Shown: positions 1 to 9,825, numbered from the stretch's first letter. The stretch: DNA of 23,189 nt from Flammula alnicola (GCA_015499995.1 JADNRV010000594.1:1-23189), one strand, 5' to 3'. Numbers and translations are program-made. Notes: generated from the letters alone by a model not told the origin.

Positions 1-1516
1 TCTCGAAATTCTGCCTCCACTCTACACCTACTTCAAGAAGTTGACAAAACAATCGGAAGCCTTTCTAGCAGGGGCGATGCAAATGCTTGGAGGCGATGAA
101 TCTGAAGGCGAGGTAGACGAGGTGGTCATACAAGGGACATCCCTTTGTGGCGACATTATAGCGGCGCGAGACGATTTGGAACGAGCCATTGCCGTCCTAG
201 GTCATCCTTCCACCAACGCCGACCGTGACAATCGGGTGCATGAGGCAGACACCTCTACTCATACCCGCCGCCAAAAAAAGGCAAAGGCCGCGATGTATCT
301 ATTCACGTCGACAAGGTCTACGAAGAAGTGTGCGAGAGCCTGTCTTTCAAGCATGTGTCACTAGCAGAGGATGCCACCACACCTGCGACCGGATTGCATT
401 ACGCCAACTATAACTACGCCAGCTGTTAACCCAGACCAAAGCTCGACTCGTCAACCCAAAAGCCGCCTTCACCTTTTGAAGGAGTTAGCGGTGACAGCTA
501 CAAGCTTACCTCCTGGTGTATGGGTTCGAGTCGATGAAGTTCGCAATGACGCGATGTGAGTACGTCCCGCTCTTCATGCACTGCTTCTTCATAACAATGA
601 TCCGATACCTGCAGTAAAGTCATGATCGCAGGACCTGAAGGCACGCCTTATATGGGAGGATTATTCGAGTTCGACTGCTTTCTCCCAATCGAATATCCTA
701 ATACGCCGCCACTTATGCATCTAAGAACCACTGGAGGGGGTGCAGTAAGATTTAACCCAAATTTGTACAACTGTGGTAAAGTCTGCCTTTCACTCCTTGG
801 AACCTGGCCTGGTCGGTAAGTCGTAATTTCTTTCATTTGCCTGTTATTATTTTTGACAACGAGTAGCCCGGAAGAACAATGGTCTCCAAAGTCTACGCTC
901 CTTCAAGTGCTCGTAAGCATCCAAAGCATGATACTCATAGATGCACCCTATTACAATGAGTACGTAGTTATTTGATCCGATAAGGTTTATGAATCACGCT
1001 GCTAACCTTGTGTTTCCTCTGACCTCAGACCCGGTCATGGTCAAGCTAATGTGAAAGCTCCTGTCAGCGTCGCCTATAATCGTAACATTTCATTGCAAAC
1101 AGTGAAATGGGCCATCGTTGATTGGTTGCAAGATCAACATCGTAATGGAATCTGGAAAGTACGTACGCCCTTTCATTTTGGAAGAGCTCTAAACTGATTT
1201 ATTGAACAACATTTGTAGGATGTCATCGCATCGCACTTTACCATTCTACACGACAAAATTCGTCAGCAGTAAGTATTACTTTGCCTAATCTTTACAGCCT
1301 TCACCTGATGCTTCGTGTAGAATTGTTGAGTGGAGTGCAGCTGATCCTTCGATTCGATCGTACCCTCAATCGACTCAAAACTATAACAATTACCACCCTG
1401 GCTTTCAACCTCTTCAACCCAGCAAAAGCTCTGTGGCAAAAGGCGTTGACCTCCTCGAGGAGTTTGATAAGGGTACGAAGATAATTGAATCTTGGAAGGT
1501 TGGAGATGAAGAGTAG
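1..1516 (+). CDS. Ubiquitin-conjugating enzyme (E2, BIRC6/UBE2O class), 3' part of gene
   Basis: The C-terminal part of a large E2 that accepts ubiquitin on a cysteine and passes it to substrates; the gene starts upstream of the window. Exons: <1-555, 615-815, 867-959, 1029-1158, 1219-1268, 1321-1516; introns are 51-69 bp, GT-AG, and phases agree from exon to exon. The UBC fold begins near [12 protein letters not shown] and includes [29 protein letters not shown] (active-site Cys codon 784-786, after GKV) and the downstream [18 protein letters not shown] helix. The tail after the fold is about 65 residues and ends GDEE-stop. [14 protein letters not shown] and the long insert-free core resemble the BIRC6/UBE2O type rather than small E2s. 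Exon 1 needs two frame corrections: one at the A7 run 273-279, and one between about 371 and 429, where the frame ending in YANYNYAS meets a TAA while the conserved frame resumes one base over. Family call secure; exact orthology uncertain. Confidence 0.88.
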
Positions 1517-2484
1517 GCTAACGACCTGTCCATCGAGTTTACTAACATAGCTTGTCGTACACACAATCTCGTATGACTCTCCAGAATCATTCACAGATCC
1601 ATTTTAGCCATTCTGCAAGCGAATACCGTGGGCCTTGAACCTCCGGTAGCACCAAGAGTGTCGGTTATAATTTCGGAGATTTGTCAATTCCTCTGCTGCA
1701 TTGTCAAAAGATCTCAAAGGTAGAAGCTTAGCAAAGCTAGCCGCGATCTATCCCAAAGTTCACGAGTTAGAATTGGACTGAGGGCCTCCGATAATGTGAC
1801 GGCAAGCCAATCTCGTACTAATCATAGCTTCCGTCGAGTTCGCTGACTTCGAAAATTACGCCGGATCAACAGACCAGAGGAGAGAGAGATCTGAGCGGCA
1901 CCCTTGAGCAGAGGTAGAAAGTCCCACCTTGGTCCCATATTGTCTTACGGCCAAGTTAGATGGGTTTAATTATGACCTCCTGTTCTTGCTATTGTGGGGG
2001 TCATATACCCCGTTCTAACGCAGAATATGGCATTAGAGTACAAGGTTAAGCTGCACTCGTCGTCCACGAGGCAGGAGGATGACGGCAGTGTGGACAAGGC
2101 AAGCTCAGCCACAAGGACGGGACTGATCTCGAAACTGACGCCTTGCTTGTTCCTGCAGTCATTAGAAGCATAGGAGACGATAGACGAGCTCTTCTTGACG
2201 TGTGCCCGGCGAGCATGACTTCCTTGGAGATGTCCAATGTGGACCTTGTGAACCTTCCTTTTTCTCGACTGCTCACTTCTCATTCTTCGCAACACAGGGC
2301 TGTGTGAGATGAAGCGGCCTCCAAGGGTCTATATCTTTAATGGGGCGAGAGCTGGATTCGTTAAATAACATCCTGCGCCTCCAACCGCTGGAATTGCACG
2401 TCACGTCAATTCTACTACGGTGTCATTTCTCTGCGCGCTCATATTCCCGAGTCCGCGTCGGAGTGCTTCACGTATGTCGTCCTT
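1517..2484. other. Intergenic region, 3' flank of the E2 gene
   Basis: This 968-base stretch contains no gene I can support. There is an open plus-strand stretch at about 2088-2309 (contains VPAVIRSIGDDRRALL) and an overlapping minus-strand frame of about 105 codons from an ATG at 2283. Neither matches a family I recognise and neither has a clear gene context. Either could be a gene relic. The last 200 bases would hold the promoter of the gene that starts at 2485. Confidence 0.4.
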
Positions 2485-3645
2485 ATGTCCGCGCACTTAT
2501 GGTATAGCAAAGGGTACTTACGTCGGGTTGCCGCCCAGGTTTTTCAATACCCACATACCATGATGCCCCCAAGGACTCACGCTATTTCCATTTCAAAGCC
2601 AACGCTCATGCACGCCTCTCTCGCATATTTGTCTCCAGAGCTCCAGACGATGGACTACGTCATACGTAACGCGCACACCATGTCAACTCCCGGCAAAGTC
2701 ACCTTACCTACCGAAGTCCTCATCATCATCCGGGGATGGTTATTCCCGACAATCACAGCCCAACTCATCAAACAGTCGGCGGTCGCGCTTGTTTCATACG
2801 AACAATCATTGCGCGACCTGCTTTGTCCTGATTGCATTTCATACAACCTCGACATATATGGGCCAGACATTTGGCAGTGGGAACAATTTTCCGGAGCGTG
2901 CGCGTGCGCGGCGTCGGCCGAGGCCAACGACAATCCCACTGCGTATCTAAATTCGATTGCACGCGCTAAGCACGGTCATTCTATTTACCAAAGCAGGACG
3001 ACGCCTGGAGCAGGCATCCTCAATCCCAAACAATTTGCAGACGCAGAACACTGGCTCGAGTCCCACCTATCACGCAAGGCGGCTTTACGAGTCAAATGCC
3101 GTGGACTTGGGCAGTCAGCAGATTCGGCGACTCGGCCAGCGCCGACGACCGACATCTGGCACGTCGTGGCCTCCGTGCTTCGAGAGTTTAAATGCGAAGC
3201 TATTCGCGAACCAGAGGACGGAATGCGCAGCCATAGCCACGTCAGAAGAGGTCAATTCCATTTCAAACGCGACTTTGTCCAAGTCGTTCCTTTGCAGATG
3301 AGTCACGAGCACGCGTCGAGCCTGGAAGTGACCCAAGAAGAGCTGGACTGGCGCGCTCAAATCACATTGCACCTCGTCACAAGGGAACTTGGGCTCGTTA
3401 TGGAGTACGAAGAGGCGTTCGGCGTACATGGACGCCATATAATCCCACCCACGCGGCGTCTCCGATGGCCAAGCGTATCGAATTCTTGCTACAATGGCCA
3501 AGGCTTGGTGGACGTCTTCCAAACATTGCTCCGCATTCTCGTTTCTCTGACTGCGGCCTGCCTCTCCGCTCCTATCACTTTGACCACAGTCGCACTCACC
3601 ATCCTGTGCTTTTACTCGCGTCCAAGGGCCCTTCGAATTATCTGA
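2485..3645 (+). CDS. Unrecognised 386-codon protein with C-terminal membrane segment
   Basis: An uninterrupted reading frame from ATG 2485 to a stop at 3643-3645; an in-frame ATG at 2650 (residue 56) is an alternative start that lies just before the best-defined part. From residue 74, LPTEVLIIIRG resembles the start of an F-box-like helix, which is weak evidence only. Cysteine pairs follow (CPDC near residue 112, CACA near 138), and could bind metal. Residues about 341-378 form a hydrophobic stretch (LLRILVSLTAACLSAP then LTTVALTILCFY), a likely membrane anchor, followed by a short basic tail. No introns are seen, unlike most genes in the window. The last 50 or so codons recur at 10306-10490, so the gene belongs to a duplicated local family. 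I do not know its function; it resembles lineage-specific hypothetical proteins of mushrooms. Confidence 0.6.
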   Translation: MSAHLWYSKGYLRRVAAQVFQYPHTMMPPRTHAISISKPTLMHASLAYLSPELQTMDYVIRNAHTMSTPGKVTLPTEVLIIIRGWLFPTITAQLIKQSAVALVSYEQSLRDLLCPDCISYNLDIYGPDIWQWEQFSGACACAASAEANDNPTAYLNSIARAKHGHSIYQSRTTPGAGILNPKQFADAEHWLESHLSRKAALRVKCRGLGQSADSATRPAPTTDIWHVVASVLREFKCEAIREPEDGMRSHSHVRRGQFHFKRDFVQVVPLQMSHEHASSLEVTQEELDWRAQITLHLVTRELGLVMEYEEAFGVHGRHIIPPTRRLRWPSVSNSCYNGQGLVDVFQTLLRILVSLTAACLSAPITLTTVALTILCFYSRPRALRII

Positions 3646-4340
3646 ATCTATCACGTCGTCTTTCGGAAGATAGAGCATCTCTTCCTCGACTTCCATGGAT
3701 GGCTCAGCAGTTATTCCTTCAGTTATAGACATGAAGCTTCATTTTTCTTACATACCCGCGCATCGTTCGACTCTCTTCACTATCGGCAACTTTGATGGTT
3801 TAGAATTACAGTCACCCTCGCAGTCACGAGGCGCTCATCCGGGCCTCAGGCCTTATTCAAGTTATTGTCAGCGCTCAGGGGTTATATGTGCCGCGTCATA
3901 CGCGTCATTGTAGGATGTCATTATCATTAGTTGCGCGTGTGCCATGCGCCACATACCGTAATAGGCCCGTATGACCCCTTTCAGCCCCTCCTTGAGGTCC
4001 ACATTTCAGCGCTCAGCCGTCGTCACCACGAACAAGACAAATCCACCATCGCGATTACCATCACTCGGCACAAGAAGCGTCTTCATCAAGCTTCTGACGC
4101 ATCGATTCTGGAAAACACCTAGACCCAACCTGACCCGAAGTACCTGTACATCGTGATCGACAACCCACTCGTTCCATACCTTGCAAATTTCCAAACGACT
4201 GTCCATCACTGTCGCGTCTGAATCAACTGATACATTATGGACTCTATCAGGAAGTGGCTCCTTTATCGCTTAGAAGTAAACAAAGCACTGTAACATTTAT
4301 GATGGCAGAAGGACTCTGGTCGTCATTGACAATGGCAATG
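3457..4340 (+). repeat. Segmental repeat copy A, left part
   Basis: Direct repeat of 10306 to about 10832. Shared blocks include the 3' end of the gene at 2485-3645, the flank with ACTATCGGCAAC, the block around GCGCCACATAC, and the block with AGAAGTAAACAAAGC followed by GTCGTCATTGACAATG. Copy A holds two blocks that copy B lacks, at about 3625-3762 and 4009-4270. The repeat is interrupted at 4341 by a transposon and resumes at 6803. Several differences between the copies are CpG to TpG or CpA changes. Confidence 0.85.
4337..4340. repeat. Candidate 4-bp target-site duplication (AATG)
   Basis: AATG lies directly outside the left terminus of the element and AATG (6803-6806) directly outside the right. 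Copy B shows an uninterrupted site, GACAATGCATCG. Copy A differs from a clean insertion into that site by six extra bases (GGCAAT), which look like a small tandem slip. The duplication may be shorter than four bases. Confidence 0.45.
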
Positions 4341-4352
4341 CACTGTGGGAAG
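4341..4352 (+). repeat. Left terminal inverted repeat
   Basis: CACTGTGGGAAG, a perfect 12-base match to the reverse complement of 6791-6802; similarity continues imperfectly to about 4380. Confidence 0.85.
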
Positions 4353-4815
4353 CCAGAACAGGAATATGTCGTGCCGAAACAGCAAAGTTTAATTTTAGAC
4401 ACTAATATTTGGCGTATACCCTTTCTGGTGTTTTGATTGCACCGTGAATTATTGTATTAAAACGTAAATTACTAGTGCCCATACAAACGCCAAGGTCTGA
4501 TGTCAGAAAACAGGGGGAGTTGGTGTCCCTGTCAGACCCTGAAATGTGCTGTATCTGAACACCAATATTTCCTGTCTTTGTCGAACATCTCGATGTAGTG
4601 TGCACGACAACCGTATTATTTGTTGTTCTCACTGAGTGTGTGATAACTGTCTTCATTTAGTTCTTTACTCAGATTTATTTTTCTCTGCATCTCAGTAGAC
4701 GTGCGCTTAACGATAACTTGTCCTTTATTTAGTAAGCACGTCACAGATATTTCCGAGACTGCACTATGAGTAATGACAAGAAGAGTATTAATGGGATTGT
4801 GGTACAATAGTAAGA

Positions 4816-4881
4816 AAGTGGGATGATATGAATAGTGGGATGATGGTATTAAATAGTGGGATTGAGAGGAAAGTGGGATGA
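4816..4881 (+). repeat. Four irregular copies of AGTGGGATGA
   Basis: Units begin at about 4816, 4833, 4854 and 4871, each starting AGTGGGAT and spaced 17-21 bases. They lie inside the transposon and may be part of its internal repeat structure. Confidence 0.6.
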
Positions 4882-4946
4882 GTTGTGTCGATATTGTCGT
4901 GCTGAAGTTTTCCATCCCCTGGGCCCTGCGGCACAATGCCGAGTGA

Positions 4947-5014
4947 TGCCGGAGCCCGACATCGATTTTTGCCACACGTGATTTTGTGGCAAAACACGAT
5001 GTCGGGCCCCGGCA
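4947..5014. repeat. Near-perfect 30-bp inverted repeat with 8-base spacer
   Basis: Left arm 4947-4976 and right arm 4985-5014 match in 27 of 30 positions as reverse complements (core GCCCGACATCG and TTTTGCCACA), with spacer CGTGATTT. It could form a stable hairpin in single-stranded DNA or RNA. It sits inside the transposon; possible origins are a nested miniature element or a protein-binding site. Confidence 0.85.
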
Positions 5015-5430
5015 ACCCGGGCCGTTGCACGGAACAATGTTCTTCGATGCGCACAATATTCCACACTGATTCCACAGAGTTGTCTAGTTTATGTGTCACT
5101 CAGAAGCATGCCACAAGGTGACTTGATTCTGCGGCTTGCCGATCTCACTATTGAGAGTCCACTATCGAGTTCCAATTTAATTTTAATACAATATAGGTAT
5201 AATCCCATTAACACTTTAAGTACTAAGTAGTATAGACTCTATCCTACTCAATTTCTATCTCATCCTCATAAATATCTGTAAACTCACATTTACCAATAAA
5301 AAATTGTACAAGTCTTTCTACAATGACAATACTGTCTCATAATGACAAGGGACACTGTGGTAAGGTGGGCCACACCTGGGACGAGCGTCGAGAACCCAAT
5401 TCTTGTCGAAGTCCGATGATCACGTGATTC

Positions 5431-6466
5431 ATGGGATCTGCATTCTGCGGCCTGCCACGTCATAGCCACTTTCCTCTTTCACCTTCCCCGCACCCCGTAC
5501 CCTCCGCACACCCACTACCATTGTCTTCCTCCACCACTGTCGCCCAACACCGCATCAGCTCACGAAACACCACAGCCGCCACAGCCGCGTCATCCGCACC
5601 GCGGCCAATGCAGGTCCCACATACGCTGACGAGCACAACAGCTCATCATCACCGTTACGCGTCGTGAGCATGCCACACCACCACGACGGTAACAGTTCAA
5701 GTTGCAAGGGAGCAGAGGGCCTGATCCGCCTGGAGGAGAGCCACCAGGTAAGTGGCCACCCCCCCTCAATATCTAACACGGACACCCATCTCCGTTTTCC
5801 AATGAACCATCCCATGTCATCACAGATGACACATCCCACGACGGCAATGACGAACAGCTACTAGGTACGTGGCGAACCACGTCTCAAGGTGCTACCCCCC
5901 TCCACCCTCTTTTTCGTGCAGAGAAGGGCTCGTGGTCGCCTCACCTCATTCCCCTCCTCCGACACATGAACGGTACCAAAGCCACCCACCCCTCACTGAC
6001 CATGTGTACCCTGCCCGCAGCTGCCGTGTAACCCCCACAATGACACGATAAACACACCGCCGAGCTAAAAACCGCACAAAGCACTGCCGCCAGTGCTAAA
6101 TATGCCGCTTGCCCATGGCACCGCCAAGGTGCGACGAACGGGCTAGCCGCCACTGAGGCCCAGCGACGCAATGTGCGAGGTAAGTACATGCCCGGCCCAT
6201 TCTCTTGCAAGGTGCCGCTGACCATTGCTGTCCCTTATTTCAGACAAAGAAGGTTTCGAGGTCGCCACCACATCCTCGTTCAGCCGACACCGCCCCCAAG
6301 GATGCTAAGCAATGCATCCCCCCATGGACAGGGTCTGCCCCATGAGCGCGGTGGCTCCAAACAATGGAGCGCTGATAAAAGTCACCATGTATGTGGCACT
6401 CTCGTTGCTCACCATATTCCCCCTTTTCAGTATGTCTCTGCTTGTGTTCTGCAAGTAGTACCACTG
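5431..6466 (+). pseudogene. C-rich, intron-studded cargo inside the transposon (possible captured gene fragment)
   Basis: The plus strand here is much richer in C than its surroundings and contains a series of good fungal splice pairs: 5748-5825, 5865-5921, 5973-6020, 6180-6243 and 6389-6430, with donors GTAAGT, GTACGT, GTACCA, GTAAGT and GTATGT. Splicing two of them keeps short frames open: DTSHDGNDEQLL joins EKGSWSPHLIPLLRHMN across the second intron, and an open stretch ending EAQRRNVR joins DKEGFEVATT across the fourth. No single frame runs through all exons, because stops follow the third and within the last. This suggests either a decayed captured gene or a spliced transcript with little coding value. 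The ATG at 5431 opens a 78-codon Ser/Pro/His-rich frame. No family recognised. Confidence 0.35.
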
Positions 6467-6790
6467 CTACTCACCCGTAGAATTACCGCTCTCTCTATCC
6501 ATGTAATCCAGTAGTAGAATTTAATATATTTAATATTTTATAGTGCAATGAATACCATTATTCGGAAAGCAAGAAAAATGAGTGTATTGAAAACAGCCGT
6601 GATTGGTGTGTCTTGAATTCCATAAGTTACTGCTTCTTGAACGCCATAAATTGCTGTTGTGGAACACCACTATTTGGTGCAAATTTGATAAAATTTCACA
6701 CCACACTGTAGTGCTGAACAAACACCAGACATTGGTGTTTGCCGCACAGGAATGATTGGCGTTTCGCAACAGGAGACATTCCTGCATATT

Positions 6791-6802
6791 CTTCCCACAG
6801 TG
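6791..6802 (-). repeat. Right terminal inverted repeat
   Basis: CTTCCCACAGTG, the perfect reverse complement of 4341-4352, followed directly by AATG. Confidence 0.85.
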
Positions 6803-7412
6803 AATGCATCGATGTCGACATGGACATGCAAAATTGAATCCGGGGCAGAGGACACCCGGTGCTTATAGAATTCGAAGAAGAGTCCTAGTCATTTTGTTTT
6901 AATGATATGCCTTACTACCTCCTACCAGTACCGTCTCCATATCAAAGGAAGCTCACTCATAGTAGGCAGACTTGGTGACGAGGAAGGACGAGGAGACTCG
7001 TGAGCTCCATAGTGGTAACGTCAATCATTAGCATTCCTTCATCCAGCTTCAGGAGCTCGAAGGTGAGATGTTGAGAATTTGAGAATTCGAAGCTCACCTC
7101 GACGGACCTGACTATCAGGAGACGTTGGTAAGTTATGCCATGTAAGCATCGTCGCCAGGAATCAAGACCATTCATCCACGAAGGCGCCAATAGGCAGAGG
7201 CCATATGGCGCTTCAGAGTCGATACTCATAACGAGCGGCACGGGAGGTATATAACATATAGGAACAGGCTCTGACCTGCAGGGCCCCGCGACGATCCCCC
7301 TTAGGATCCCGGCAGCCGGTCGCGGCCTCTGAGTTTCTCCCACCTAATCCTGCTGGGCAACGAACGGGTCTCCTTCAAGTTCATAACACTGTACATGCGG
7401 AAGTCCAAAGCC
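6803..7412 (+). repeat. Segmental repeat copy A, right part
   Basis: Direct repeat of about 10830-11443, resuming exactly where the transposon ends (ATGCATCGATGTCGACATGG) and ending near GAAGTCCAAAGCC. Shared landmarks include ACTACCTCCTACCAGTACCG and CACCTAATCCTGCTGGGCAA. No convincing coding sequence is seen in it. Confidence 0.85.
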
Positions 7413-7872
7413 ATGAGACTGTGTTGGAGATGACAAGATTACTACAATCACAACATCTGCATTGAGAAGGCCTTTATACTGTGCACACACAAATGCATGG
7501 AGAAGCTTGCGAGCACGAGCCTTTCAGTACCTGTAAATTCAATCAATGGCCTTTTCTTAGTTCTATGGTCGAAATGGAGTCGACCGTGGATTCGCCTACT
7601 GTGACTTGGTGGTTGTCCGCCTCACAGAAGAGCCAGAACCTGATAAAATCGACCTGATGGGCATCATCGTCTGCTGCAATTAATCCAAGGTTGCCTCTGG
7701 AACGCTCAAGTAGAAAAAAATGACGTACTAGTTAGTAATTGGATACGAAACCTCCCATCCTCATACAAAAACCTCTAATCATTCTTTCTGTTATACACTA
7801 CATCATTGAGAGTCGAGACGAATATCTAGTACGCGGGTAAGTGTACATATTCTCTGGCCACCCACGGAAAAT
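7413..7872. other. Intergenic region between repeat A and the kinase-like gene
   Basis: No gene, RNA or repeat that I can support. It presumably contains the 3' untranslated region of the minus-strand gene that ends at 7873. Confidence 0.4.
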
Positions 7873-9825
7873 CTATACCTCCAACAGATCTTGCAACTCC
7901 CCACACCCGTCCCGCGGGCAATGGTGCATTTCCGACCGCCCAAAGTCAAAAAACTTGAACCCTTCCGCGGTCTGCGCCACGTTCCGTGGTTCAAGATCAC
8001 CGTGCGTAACACCCAAAGAATGTAGTGTCTTCACCGAGTCGATAAGCTTTTTCCTGAAAAGTTCAAGTCAATGAATTAGGTCTGACAATCCATAACGAGA
8101 TGCCTCACCATTCTGTCGCACTCATGTCCATCTTTACGTCGCTCCAATCCGAGCCATAGACTTCCTCAAGGCTGTCTCCGACATTCTCAAGCAAGAAACC
8201 AAACCAGCCACCGAGAGGCCTCTGGAACATCCCATAAAACCTGGGGATGAGGGAACAGTCCTTAAGCGCCACCTCATACATATAAAGTTCACGCAAAACC
8301 ATGATCGAGTGAACTTCTGACACGAGCTTCATGATGCACAACCTATCGTCACCTTCGACACGGCATGTGTATATGCTGCTCCATCTACTCGTCTGAATCT
8401 GTTCGACGAGAGTCACCGTGTCAACATTTGTTGAGGGAATGCGGGGAGCACGAAGTAAGTTCCGCGGCTGCAGGGGGGATGGTGAAAGCGATTTCGTCAA
8501 GGAAATGGAGCCCTTCACTGCTGGCGTGTTTTGTACCTCTGAAAGGAGTTGAGGGGGCTGACGAATCACAGATATACGATGTACGTCGGTACAGTTCAAC
8601 CACGGATGCTGCAAAATCATCTAGCAAGATGTGTCAGTAATCTTCTGCCGTCGGATAAAGGAAAAACACGTACAGCGTTCGTTGTGACTCGAAGAAAACA
8701 TTCAGGGATACCGCTTTGCTCAGCTTGCTCCCCGCCGGTAGTCTTCTCATTGTCGCCGACACTTTCATCATCTTCCTCAGCTTCATCTGCGTCTGGTATC
8801 GTGTCCAACCGCAGAAGCTGGGAGAGAGCAGCAGGCGGGCTCTTGACACTGTGACCAGGAATTAGATTGGCACATAGCATAGCGACAAGTATGGCAAGGA
8901 ACGGCTCGGGTTTTATCTTAGCCTGAAATGGCGTTAGTTGTTCCTTTGTATTGGGAACCGGAAGGGTCTCATTCTGAAGCTTGAAGACAGGCGAAAGAAG
9001 GAGCATTATTCCTGGACGAGAGGGGTCTGTAGAGCTTACTACAAACGACAGGTAAGACTAAAAGACGGGGCGATGAGGAGAGGCGCACCGCGTTGTGCAG
9101 CGATCGCGAGATATCCAGCGAAGAAAAAACCATACTCCGCTTGTGCAGTAGCCATCTGCAGCGCAAGCTGCATTGTGTGAGATAGCGGCCTCATATGATA
9201 CTCGATGAACACTCACTTTCACGACCATGGCCTTGGGACCAGTTTGCTTCTGAGTGGCATCAAGACTGAATGACCCACTCAACGCTTCCGCCTTTGCCAG
9301 CAACACAGAATAAGCCATATCCTCGTCGGAACAGACTTCGATGGGCACCCATTCAGTGTCGGTCTGTCGTAGAACAGTAATGTTGAAGTCGCTTTTCTGG
9401 GCATATGAGATCTGAACGACAGAATCATGGCGCACAAGGATGGGACCCGAACCAGCAGCCGTAGCGATAGCCTCAACGACAGGGTCCACCGCTTCAATGA
9501 CATCGTTACCATACTGGCTCACACTGTCCTCGGTCCAGAGAGACAACGATGCCATACGGGTCAAGAAACGCTGCATCGGCTGACAAGACACATCGCCAAT
9601 GTGAAGATCATTGACCACTCCACCGATGAAGCTCTTCAGGTTTGGGAGGAGATCAGGGTATAGCTGGCAGGAGATGTGACGATACGCCGGAGGAGGAATG
9701 TCTCGGGCGCTATAATCTGCAGTTGAAGTGTTATTTTTCGCATCTGGGTGCAGCGCAGGTCGTTCCGGAAGGAATGTCAAGAGCTCCTCGATGTTGGCTG
9801 GACAAGCGGTAGTGGTATAAGGCAT
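7873..9825 (-). CDS. Fungal protein-kinase-like protein (abbreviated kinase fold), 581 aa
   Basis: Five exons: 9825-9217, 9167-9089, 9038-8674, 8620-8109, 8053-7873; introns are 49-55 bp and all phases agree, giving 581 codons plus stop. The C-terminal region carries kinase motifs: IMKLV with Lys449, an acidic helix residue in RELYMYE, the catalytic loop HGDLEPRNV (Asp541, Asn546) and FFDFGRS (Asp558). The frame stops 20 or so residues after DFG, so no normal C-lobe is present; this short form, with a long N-terminal region and SEMHHCPRDGC-EL near the end, matches a large family of kinase-like proteins in mushrooms. Substrate unknown. Residues 1-350 have no recognised domain apart from an acidic patch (DADEAEEDDE). 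The first Met of the frame is used; an upstream exon cannot be excluded. The junction at 8673/8621 is the least certain. Confidence 0.8.

Larger units (their letters stand above)
4341..6802. mobile_element. CACTA-like (EnSpm/Plavaka-type) non-autonomous DNA transposon, 2462 bp
   Basis: Both ends read CACTGTGGGAAG inward (4341-4352, and 6791-6802 as reverse complement). Weaker similarity continues to about 40 bp, including CAGGAAT and CGAAAC. Both ends carry many copies on either strand of a short motif of the form TTGGYGT or its complement, for example near 4408, 4425, 4485, 4520 and 4557 on the left and 6602, 6638, 6662, 6718 and 6756 on the right. Such subterminal repeat arrays are typical of CACTA elements. 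The uninterrupted second copy of the host repeat (10306-11443) confirms the insertion. No transposase reading frame is visible, so it would depend on a partner element. The interior holds a hairpin (4947-5014) and a C-rich cargo (5431-6466). The superfamily call is inferred from CACTG ends and subterminal repeats. Confidence 0.75.

Noticed and set aside
353..422. An intron (GTGTCA...CGCCAG) in place of the second frame break in the E2 gene
   Set aside because: Sites and length are plausible, but splicing gives the wrong frame for the conserved sequence that follows.
4616..5056. 146-codon minus-strand frame inside the transposon
   Set aside because: It overlaps the hairpin and simple repeats, has no recognised domain and no splice or start context; composition alone explains it.
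8421..8627. Alternative frame DDFAASVVELYRRTSY in place of the exon starting at 8620
   Set aside because: It ends in a stop at 8421 and would need an intron with awkward phase to reach the kinase motifs; the chosen exon is open throughout and all phases agree.
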